Shown: piece after piece, positions 58,068-64,000 of the stretch
How the letters are laid out: each line of letters begins with the position of its first letter
How positions within the stretch are numbered: the first letter of the stretch is position 1
Assembly (NCBI GenBank): GCA_934271465.1
Contig: CAKQRQ010000007.1
Location: 1 to 64,000, forward strand
Direction: 5' to 3'
DNA length: 64,000 nucleotides
Source of the DNA: an uncultured Alphaproteobacteria bacterium
Lineage (GTDB): Bacteria; Pseudomonadota; Alphaproteobacteria; RF32; CAG-239
Program-made: the position numbers and the translations under genes
The notes under the pieces: model-generated
What the model was told of the DNA's origin: nothing
Databases searched by the model: none
Seen by the model: the letters and a program-made list of their open reading frames with translations, nothing else

Positions 58068-58439
58068 TTATTTAGGTCTCTTCGCGCCGTATAAAGAACG
58101 ACGTTGACGACGTTTAGACACACCTTGAGTATCCAAGGTTCCACGAATGATATGATAACGAACACCAGGCAAGTCTTTGACACGGCCTCCTCTAATCAGC
58201 ACCACTGAGTGTTCTTGCAAGTTATGACCTTCACCAGGGATATAGCTGATTACTTCAAAGCCGTTGGTCAGGCGAACACGCGCAACTTTACGTAAAGCTG
58301 AGTTAGGTTTTTTAGGGGTTGTTGTATAAACCCTTGTGCAAACACCTCTCTTTTGCGGGCAAGCCTTCAAAGCCGGAACTTTGTTTCTCTTGACTTTGGG
58401 TGTTCGTGATTTACGAATTAACTGATTAATTGTAGGCAT
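58068..58439 (-). CDS. rpsL: 30S ribosomal protein S12
   Basis: A 123-aa S12 of the decoding centre, first gene of the str operon. The start is the ATG at 58437-58439 (MPTINQLIRKSRTPKVKRNK), the universal N-terminus; the frame extends 30 codons upstream without homology. Conserved segments TTPKKPNSALRKVARVRLTNG (Lys residues near 43 are the classical streptomycin-resistance sites) and VRYHIIRGTLDTQGV are intact, with Lys at the usual TPKKPNS position, so no streptomycin-resistance change is seen there. Confidence 0.97.
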   Translation of the reverse strand: MPTINQLIRKSRTPKVKRNKVPALKACPQKRGVCTRVYTTTPKKPNSALRKVARVRLTNGFEVISYIPGEGHNLQEHSVVLIRGGRVKDLPGVRYHIIRGTLDTQGVSKRRQRRSLYGAKRPK

Positions 58440-58594
58440 CACAAATTTCCTTAAAGTATTAGTTATTAACAAAAAACTCACAAAAATGCGATTCCTCGCC
58501 TTTTTTGAGTCTCGGAAATATAGATTCATAAAAAGATTTAGTCAAGCGCTTTTTTTCAAAGAAATTAAAGAAAGAAAAACAAAGGCCGAATAAT

Positions 58595-59410
58595 CTATTT
58601 CAAATTTTTTATCTGAACTTTCAATGTTATCCGATGCGTCTCGTGAGGAAGCAAACAGACAGCAAAATCTCCGACATTGGAAGGCTCTACACAAACAAAA
58701 GTTTTATACTGTCCTTCGCTCATTTCAGCCAAATCTTTAGCCGGATTCCAAACAACAGTTGTTTGCGAGCCGTTCTTTTCCAGCGTAATAATCCGCTCAT
58801 ATCCTTTATCGACAATCTCTATCGGATTAGTCTGATCCATAAAAACAGAATCAAATTCCCCGCGGATTGCTAACTCACCATCCAAAGTATATGTCTGGCC
58901 GTCCAGCGAATTTTTGTAGCAATGCCCTTTCAAGCCTTTTATAAGAATATTATTAATGGAGCTGATATTAAAATAACAATGCAGCGCCTCGCTAAAACTA
59001 AAAGGCTCATCGCCGTTATTCGTCGTTTCAAGAGTATATTCCAATTTATCGGTCATTTTAATCAACAAACGCGCTGTTGCATCAAGTTTATATTTTTCAT
59101 TAGGAATCAAAATAAATTCAGCTTCTGCTTTCTGTGCATCGGCTACCGTTTTTATTACTCGCCAATCAGAAGTGCGGGCAACCCCATGCCGAGGTAAATG
59201 ATTATTCAAATCTTCTGTGGCAAACCTCGGCCAACAGATAGGTATTCCGCCGCGAATAGCTTGAGCATGATCAAATTTATTCAAATCCCCGACCCAAAAG
59301 ATATCTTGATCAGTCCCTTTGGGACGATACGAAACCAATGTTGCTCCGAACAAAGCTATTTTACACTCGGCCACACCGTTAGTTAAACAAACAAAATCTC
59401 TGTCAGTCAT
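58595..59410 (-). CDS. D-hexose-6-phosphate mutarotase (YeaD-like aldose epimerase)
   Basis: A 271-aa galactose-mutarotase-fold protein of the YeaD branch, which speeds interconversion of alpha and beta anomers of hexose-6-phosphates. Features: DIFWVGDLNKFDHAQAIRGG near residue 35, GGIPICWPRFATED near 53, PRHGVARTSDW near 71 with a catalytic His, FSFSEALHCYFNISSI near 145 with the second His, and NPAKDLAEMSEGQYKTFVCVE near 220 with the general base Glu. No sugar operon surrounds it. Divergent or convergent partners do not suggest a specific pathway beyond glycolysis. Confidence 0.86.
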   Translation of the reverse strand: MTDRDFVCLTNGVAECKIALFGATLVSYRPKGTDQDIFWVGDLNKFDHAQAIRGGIPICWPRFATEDLNNHLPRHGVARTSDWRVIKTVADAQKAEAEFILIPNEKYKLDATARLLIKMTDKLEYTLETTNNGDEPFSFSEALHCYFNISSINNILIKGLKGHCYKNSLDGQTYTLDGELAIRGEFDSVFMDQTNPIEIVDKGYERIITLEKNGSQTTVVWNPAKDLAEMSEGQYKTFVCVEPSNVGDFAVCLLPHETHRITLKVQIKNLK

Positions 59411-59546
59411 ATCTCTGATATCCTTTTCCTCTTAGATTAAGAAGTTTACATCCGTCTGACGCTTTTCGCATCATTATTTATGCTTTTTGCACAAATCGAA
59501 AGCCGCCTCTATTTAAAAGGCGGCTTTAGACTCATTTGTAACAAAG

Positions 59547-59714
59547 TTAAACCAACTCTGTTTTCTCTTTCACATGACCATTTTCATCATAGACATAGCG
59601 TCTCCTGACATACTTTCCCGCCAAAATCTCAGGTAAAAAATCTCTGTCAGCATCGCGCATTTCGGCATACGGAATCTGATTTTCACCCTGCCAAAAATAA
59701 AATTTTTTAAACAA
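59547..59714 (-). CDS. Small ORF downstream of lysR (about 55 aa, TTG start)
   Basis: A 55-codon frame beginning with TTG 3 bp after the lysR stop. The product (FKKFYFWQGENQIPYAEMRD, then DFLPEILAGKYVRRRYVYDE) is polar and has coding-like composition with two aromatic clusters, unlike the surrounding noncoding DNA. It has no ribosome binding site of its own and would depend on coupling to lysR. An internal ATG at codon 19 is the only Met. Not recognised; it could equally be the detached tail of another gene. Confidence 0.35.
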   Translation of the reverse strand: MFKKFYFWQGENQIPYAEMRDADRDFLPEILAGKYVRRRYVYDENGHVKEKTELV

Positions 59715-59717
59715 AGA

Positions 59718-60602
59718 CTAAAGTCTGTCAATCAAGGATTTATAATAATCAATAACAACCCTTACTCTTGGAATATCCTTAACCGAGCGATGTGCAAGCA
59801 GATACAAAGTCATTTTCACATCGGTCTTAATGTTATCCAAGCAAACAAGCCCCAAATTATCTTTTGCAAAAGTCATCGGCATTACTCCGACACCACCGCC
59901 TCCGATAATAACATCATTAATAACAAAACTGCTGTTTGAAATAAATGGTTCCCTCGAGGCGTGTTTCAAAGCCGTTTCTATCCTTGCTTGATAGCGATCA
60001 TTCCGACGAAAAACCAATCTGTGATTTTCAAACAAATCTTTCAAACTTTGAGGATACGGATTATGTTTCAAATACTCCGATGAAGCAAAATAGCCGCAAG
60101 GAACATCTTTTTGCGCCAAGATAACCAAATCATCTCCCTTAGGCAAACGATCATAACACAAACAAATATCATAAGCCATTGAGTTCATATCTGGAATTTC
60201 ATCAAAGACATCTACCTTCAAGGCAATATCTTTATATTTAGCAAAAAATTTATCGACATCTTTGGTATAAACATTTGTTCTGACATTACGACCGTAAACG
60301 ACTTTAACCTCGCCTTTGGCGCTTTTATTTACCTCAGAGAGCTCTTTTGTCTTTTCAAGCAACCCTTTAACTTGATTAACAATATCAACAACCTTATCCC
60401 CGTAAAACGTCAAAGTGCATTTTCTGTTCGTAATAGACAAGAGTTTCAAGCCTAAATCTTTTTCAAGCTCAGCCAAATATTTATTAAAAGTATCAATTGA
60501 AATATTCCAATTCTTAGCAGCCTTTAATTTTCCGCCGCTTTCTTTAACAGTTTGCAGCATCATCATACTGCCAAGCATCGTCCAGTCTTTCTTAGAAAGC
60601 AT
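59718..60602 (-). CDS. LysR family transcriptional regulator
   Basis: A 294-aa LysR-type regulator. The N-terminal winged helix-turn-helix (residues about 8-65; TVKESGGKLKAAKNWNISID, then LEKDLGLKLLSITNRKCTLT) is followed by the linker helix and a substrate-binding-type effector domain (about 95-290; YGRNVRTNVYTKDVDKFF, CYDRLPKGDDLVI, NDVIIGGGGVGVMPMTFA). The effector is unknown. The DNA-binding domain departs from the usual consensus (NWNISIDTFNKYLAELEKDLG), suggesting a divergent branch. No clearly divergent target gene is adjacent; the small frame downstream is the nearest candidate. Confidence 0.82.
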   Translation of the reverse strand: MLSKKDWTMLGSMMMLQTVKESGGKLKAAKNWNISIDTFNKYLAELEKDLGLKLLSITNRKCTLTFYGDKVVDIVNQVKGLLEKTKELSEVNKSAKGEVKVVYGRNVRTNVYTKDVDKFFAKYKDIALKVDVFDEIPDMNSMAYDICLCYDRLPKGDDLVILAQKDVPCGYFASSEYLKHNPYPQSLKDLFENHRLVFRRNDRYQARIETALKHASREPFISNSSFVINDVIIGGGGVGVMPMTFAKDNLGLVCLDNIKTDVKMTLYLLAHRSVKDIPRVRVVIDYYKSLIDRL

Positions 60603-60770
60603 GATAAGATATCCTTAAAGAAGTAACCTTAGATGTGTCTAATATATCTCTAAAAGAATCAAAATGCAACATTTATTTCTGGTTGCACAAAAAAAGAAAA
60701 AACAACCGGAAAATTGTTAACAAAAAGAGGGGAGGCAAAAACCTCCCCTTCAAATAGGATAACCTTACGG

Positions 60771-62423
60771 TTAGAAGCCCATACCGCCCATTCCGGCAGC
60801 ACCGGCACCGCCATGTCCGCCGCAGCCGCAATTACATTCTTTTTGCGGTGCTTCGGCAACCATAGCTTCCGTCGTTACAACCAATCCGGCAACAGAAGCC
60901 GCATCTTGCAAAGCCGTTCTGACAACTTTGGTCGGGTCAATAATACCGGCTTTAATCATGTCGACATATTCGCCTTTTTGAGCATTATAACCAAAGTTGG
61001 TATCATTGCCTTCCAAAAGTTTTCCGACAACTAATGCCCCGTCAACTCCTGCATTTTCGGAAATTTGACGAATAGGAGCCTGCAAAGCTCTGCGAATAAT
61101 ATCAATACCAACTTTTTGGTCTTGATTTGCCGGCTCCAATTTATCCAAAGCCTTTGTAGCATACAACAAAGCGCACCCACCGCCGGCAACAACGCCCTCT
61201 TTAACGGCAGCCCGTGTAGCATGCAAAGCGTCATCTATACGGTCTTTTTTCTCCTTAACCTCGACTTCTGAAGCGCCGCCGACTTTGATAACAGCAACAC
61301 CGCCGGACAACTTGCCCAAACGTTCCTGCAATTTTTCTCTGTCATAATCAGAAGACGTCTCTTCAATTTGTTTTTTAATCTGGTTAACACGAGCTTCAAT
61401 CAAATCTTTCTCGCCATTACCATCAATAATGGTTGTGTCATCTTTAGAAATCTCAACACGTTTGGCTGTGCCTAACATATCCAAAGTAACATTTTCGAGT
61501 TTCATACCCAAATCTTCAGAAACGACCTGACCTCCTGTCAAAATGGCAATATCTTCCAAAATAGCTTTTCGTCTATCACCAAATCCAGGAGCTTTAACAG
61601 CACAAACTTTCAACCCGCCGCGCAATCTGTTGACAACCAAAGTAGCTAAAGCTTCGCCTTCAATATCTTCTGCAATGATAACCAAAGCCTTACCTGACTG
61701 CATAACAGCTTCCAAAACCGGAATCAACGGCTGCAGGTTAGAAACTTTTTTATCATACAACAAAATATACGGCGCATCATATTCGCAAATCATCTTGTCC
61801 GGATTTGTAACAAAATAAGGCGACAAATAACCGCGGTCAAACTGCATTCCTTCAACAACATCAAGTTCTGTTTCCAGTCCTTTGGCATCTTCAACCGTAA
61901 TTACACCTTCATTGCCGACTTTCTCCATAGCCTTTGCCAAATATTCGCCGATAGAGGTATCGCCGTTGGCAGAAATCGTGCCAACCTGAGCAACTTCTGC
62001 CGATGTTTTAATGGTGACAGAACGTGATTTAACATCATTAACGACCGCTTCAACCGCCATATCAATGCCGCGTTTCAAATCCATCGGATTCATTCCGGCC
62101 GCAACGGCCTTGCAGCCTTCTTTAATAATTGCCTCGGCTAAAACAGTTGCCGTTGTTGTTCCATCACCGGCTTTATCAGCTGTTTTTTGAGCAACTTCTT
62201 TAACCAATTGAGCTCCCATATTTTCAAATTTATCAGCAAGCTCAACCTCCTTTGCAACCGAAACACCATCTTTTGTAATTTTCGGAGCACCGTAGGCTTT
62301 ATCCAAAATAACATTTCTTCCTTTAGGTCCCAAAGTAACCTTGACTGTCTTTGCAAGAATTTCAACACCTTTGAGCATTTTCTCTCTGGCTGTTGTTCCG
62401 AATTCTATATTTTTTGCAACCAT
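60771..62423 (-). CDS. groEL: 60 kDa chaperonin GroEL
   Basis: A 550-aa chaperonin subunit forming the double ring that folds proteins with GroES. It begins MVAKNIEFGTTAREKMLKGV, with nucleotide-binding VTLGPKGRNVILDK near residue 29 and DGTTTATVLAEAI near 86, and the equatorial domain returns near 400 (VVAGGGCALLYA). The C-terminal tail is unusual: before a short GGM-type end it carries ECNCGCGGHGG, with three cysteines and a histidine, where most GroELs have only Gly/Met repeats. It lies 22 bp after groES. Confidence 0.97.
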   Translation of the reverse strand: MVAKNIEFGTTAREKMLKGVEILAKTVKVTLGPKGRNVILDKAYGAPKITKDGVSVAKEVELADKFENMGAQLVKEVAQKTADKAGDGTTTATVLAEAIIKEGCKAVAAGMNPMDLKRGIDMAVEAVVNDVKSRSVTIKTSAEVAQVGTISANGDTSIGEYLAKAMEKVGNEGVITVEDAKGLETELDVVEGMQFDRGYLSPYFVTNPDKMICEYDAPYILLYDKKVSNLQPLIPVLEAVMQSGKALVIIAEDIEGEALATLVVNRLRGGLKVCAVKAPGFGDRRKAILEDIAILTGGQVVSEDLGMKLENVTLDMLGTAKRVEISKDDTTIIDGNGEKDLIEARVNQIKKQIEETSSDYDREKLQERLGKLSGGVAVIKVGGASEVEVKEKKDRIDDALHATRAAVKEGVVAGGGCALLYATKALDKLEPANQDQKVGIDIIRRALQAPIRQISENAGVDGALVVGKLLEGNDTNFGYNAQKGEYVDMIKAGIIDPTKVVRTALQDAASVAGLVVTTEAMVAEAPQKECNCGCGGHGGAGAAGMGGMGF

Positions 62424-62445
62424 TTCTCTTTCCTTCTATCAAAAA

Positions 62446-62736
62446 TTATTCTTCAACAATACCCAAAATATCGGCTTCTTTCATAATCAAACGCTCTTCA
62501 CCGTTGAGTTTAACCTCTGTTCCTGACCACTTGCCGAACAAGACTTTATCTCCGACCTTAACTGTCATCGGAACAATTTTGCCATCTTCGGCTCTAAATC
62601 CGTCCCCGACAGCCTCAACAAGTCCCTCGGAAGGTTTTTCCTTTGCCGTATCCGGAATAATAATTCCGCCGGCCGTTTTTGTATTTTCTTCAAGTCTTTT
62701 AACTAAGACTCTATCATGTAAAGGTCTTATTTTCAT
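62446..62736 (-). CDS. groES: 10 kDa co-chaperonin GroES
   Basis: A 96-aa GroES that caps the GroEL ring. The ATG at 62734-62736 (MKIRPLHDRVLVKRLEENTK) is preferred to one three codons upstream because the AAGGAG ribosome binding site is about 10 nt from it. The mobile-loop region (EENTKTAGGIIIPDTAKEKP) and the C-terminal GEERLIMKEADILGIVE are canonical. No CIRCE inverted repeat (TTAGCACTC-N9-GAGTGCTAA) is present upstream, so HrcA control is not indicated; the promoter at 62770-62798 is a sigma70-like match. Confidence 0.96.
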   Translation of the reverse strand: MKIRPLHDRVLVKRLEENTKTAGGIIIPDTAKEKPSEGLVEAVGDGFRAEDGKIVPMTVKVGDKVLFGKWSGTEVKLNGEERLIMKEADILGIVEE

Positions 62737-62769
62737 TATAGTCATACTCCTTAAGTTTATTTTTTCTAA

Positions 62770-62798
62770 GCCCTTAGTTAGTTATCAAAAAAGGCCTT
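62770..62798 (-). promoter_or_regulatory. Candidate groES-groEL promoter
   Basis: On the minus strand, consensus TTGACA, a 17-bp spacer (starting AGGCCTTTTTT) and TAACTA lie about 35-60 nt upstream of groES. Positions are given to within a base or two. No CIRCE operator is seen. The CTTGAC part could also overlap a heat-shock sigma32-type -35, but the matching -10 is not evident. Confidence 0.5.
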
Positions 62799-62818
62799 GT
62801 CAAGAGTCAGAATAAAAA

Positions 62819-62843
62819 AATTGCCCTTATTTTAAGGGCAATC
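62819..62843 (-). terminator. Terminator after the ion channel gene
   Basis: ATTGCCCTTA pairs with TAAGGGCAAT across a short T-rich loop, with T runs on the minus strand, just downstream of the channel-gene stop at 62849. Confidence 0.85.
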
Positions 62844-62848
62844 AAAAA

Positions 62849-63598
62849 TTATTTTTTGGCATCTTGCTTAACAATATCTATCATCTGAACAATTGAAGAA
62901 ACAATAAAGCTGGCCACCAGCAAAAATGAAAATAAAACAACACTGATAAAGAAAACCCACGCATGCGGATAAAGCATCATAACCGGCCGTGCAATCAGCG
63001 ACGCCCACCCATCCAACGTAAAGACCTGAACCAACGTAAAGGCAGCTGCGCCTAAGTTTCCGAATGCAGCAAAGGTATCCCCGAATAAATTAACGGCTAT
63101 AATCGCAAACACATAAAAGAAAACGGCAAATATAGCCAAAAACGAAACAAAAGAAGGAAGCAAAGCCAAAAACACCTGGACCAGATTATTCATACGAGAA
63201 AAACGATTAACATACTTCAACAGCCTAAACAGCCTGAATGTCCGCAAAACAATAAAAGCACTCATAAACGGCAGTGACGAAACAAGAACTATTACCAAAT
63301 CAAAAACATTCCAGCCGGATTTAAAAAAGGCACGTTTCAATGCTATAATCTTTAAAAACATCTCCGCCATAAAAATGCCCATAAAAACTCTGTCCAGCAA
63401 AAACAGGCCGTTATCAAAATAAAATTCCATCGTTGGCGAAGTCAACAGCCCCAAAACGACTGCATCCGCCAAAATAACGCCCATAATAAACATATCAAAG
63501 CTGAATCCAGTTACCAACTTAGCTAACCGACGTTGATCATCATTATAATAAAGCTGTTTAACAAATTTATCAAATGTCGAACTCTTTTTAGCAGGCAT
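62849..63598 (-). CDS. Voltage-gated cation channel, single-domain bacterial type
   Basis: A 249-aa homotetrameric six-helix channel of the NaChBac/NavAb type. S1-S3 lie between about 33 and 108. S4 (about 115-130) carries the voltage-sensing pattern Arg 119, Arg 122, Arg 125, Lys 128 (VLRTFRLFRLLKYV). S5 is about 150-172 and S6 about 213-240. The pore-loop selectivity filter reads TLDGWAS (194-200), where sodium channels NavAb and NaChBac have TLESW. Asp at the key position and Gly after it move it toward calcium-type or unusual filters. It may shape membrane potential or motility. It precedes groES in the same direction but has its own terminator. Confidence 0.88.
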   Translation of the reverse strand: MPAKKSSTFDKFVKQLYYNDDQRRLAKLVTGFSFDMFIMGVILADAVVLGLLTSPTMEFYFDNGLFLLDRVFMGIFMAEMFLKIIALKRAFFKSGWNVFDLVIVLVSSLPFMSAFIVLRTFRLFRLLKYVNRFSRMNNLVQVFLALLPSFVSFLAIFAVFFYVFAIIAVNLFGDTFAAFGNLGAAAFTLVQVFTLDGWASLIARPVMMLYPHAWVFFISVVLFSFLLVASFIVSSIVQMIDIVKQDAKK

Positions 63599-63639
63599 TT
63601 CTTATCTCCTCGTTCAAAAAATCCTTCAATTATTCTATC

Positions 63640-64000
63640 CTAAAAAAGCCAAAAAGCAACAATTATTCCGGACAAAGCAAGCATCGGTCCGAAGGCCAAA
63701 ACACGCCGCCGCCTTAAACAGGCATACCCAATACCGAAAAACGATGAGAGGACAACAACATAAAGAAGCCCCTCCACACCCAGCCAAGCCCCGAGAGCAG
63801 CCAAAAGTTTAATATCTCCGCCGCCGAAAGCATCTTTCCGATACCAAACCATCAACAAGCTGGCCAATACCGGCAAAAAATAACCGATAAAGGCGCCCAA
63901 AGCCGCCTCATTCGGCATAACAAAACCATTTCCAATAACTGACGCCACAAAACCGATTATCAATAAAGGGACGGTCAAAATGTCAGGCAGTAAACACGTC
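63640..64000 (-). CDS. Prepilin peptidase (A24 family), C-terminal part
   Basis: The frame is open from the right window edge to a TAG at 63640-63642, covering about 120 residues; the N-terminus lies outside. It includes CLLPDILTVPLL with the first catalytic Asp just inside the edge and FGGGDIKLLAALGAWLG with the GxGD motif holding the second Asp. Hydrophobic segments typical of aspartic prepilin/preflagellin-type peptidases follow. The enzyme cleaves and often methylates type IV pilin or type II secretion pseudopilin leaders. Whether the missing N-terminal methylase domain exists cannot be seen. Confidence 0.88.
   Translation of the reverse strand, partial: TCLLPDILTVPLLIIGFVASVIGNGFVMPNEAALGAFIGYFLPVLASLLMVWYRKDAFGGGDIKLLAALGAWLGVEGLLYVVVLSSFFGIGYACLRRRRVLAFGPMLALSGIIVAFWLF

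Noticed and set aside
62746..62848. CIRCE operator for HrcA upstream of groES
   Set aside because: No TTAGCACTC/GAGTGCTAA inverted repeat is present.

Overview
The window looks like a chromosomal segment of a low-to-moderate GC, fermentative, motile alphaproteobacterium, probably one of the uncultured gut lineages often binned as Rhodospirillales or Azospirillum-like. This is inferred from gene content, not from a marker search. Pointers are GapR (DUF2312), an alphaproteobacterial-type flagellin core, tRNA-Trp/secE/nusG, a ruvA-ruvB-ybgC-tolQ-tolR-tolA run, and an anaerobic trimeric [FeFe]-hydrogenase next to ordinary Gram-negative envelope genes.

Layout. 1-0.9 kb: 5' part of a secreted Cys-rich protein, its upstream repeat pair, and a small membrane protein. 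0.96-8.5 kb: tolB, ruvX, an amidase/J-domain/pgeF/deoB/pyk minus-strand block and gapR. 8.6-12.5 kb: hydrogenase operon hydC-hydB-hydA. 12.7-18.3 kb: outer-membrane biogenesis (lptF, lptD, surA-like) with rsmA and a TM2 protein. 18.4-18.8 kb: tRNA-Gly and tRNA-Ser with a duplicated tRNA 3' end. 19.5-31.9 kb: gpsA, a split chromate-type transporter, pntAA-pntAB-pntB, a four-gene Mla/MCE lipid transporter, motA-motB and nagA-nagB. 32.0-34.8 kb: second secreted paralogue, second repeat pair, and an intergenic patch rich in palindromes. 34.8-38.1 kb: glyS and two HAD phosphatases, one frameshifted. 38.2-42.2 kb: AT-rich accessory region with a small tRNA-Gln-associated island (GIY-YIG/DUF4357 and DUF3800 proteins), a GC-rich structured patch, degenerate AT-rich repeats and a truncated peptidase E. 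42.2-44.4 kb: third secreted paralogue and third repeat pair. 44.4-51.8 kb: mscL, nusG, secE, tRNA-Trp, ldcA, tolA-tolR-tolQ, ybgC, ruvB, ruvA and divergent ruvC. 51.9-58.4 kb: flagellin and the str operon (rpsL-rpsG-fusA-tuf). 58.6-64.0 kb: hexose-phosphate mutarotase, a LysR regulator, groES-groEL, a voltage-gated cation channel and a prepilin peptidase running off the end.

The most interesting signal is repeated three times. Each Cys-rich secreted protein gene (starts at 395, 34090 and 44132) is preceded by two palindromic sites in opposite orientation, enclosing about 125-140 bp. Each segment carries a good sigma70-type promoter (TTGCTT, 17 bp, TATACT) that points away from the gene. This is what an invertible phase-variation switch would look like with all three loci OFF in the sequenced state. 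The sites resemble serine-invertase (Hin-type) sites in architecture, but no invertase is encoded in the window.

Secondary points are a flagellin with a large beta-helix-like insert inside its N-terminal D1 region, preceded by a nine-C tract inside a short upstream reading frame; a 2.2-kb island bounded by repeats of the tRNA-Gln 3' region; and several unexplained structured or repetitive intergenic elements.
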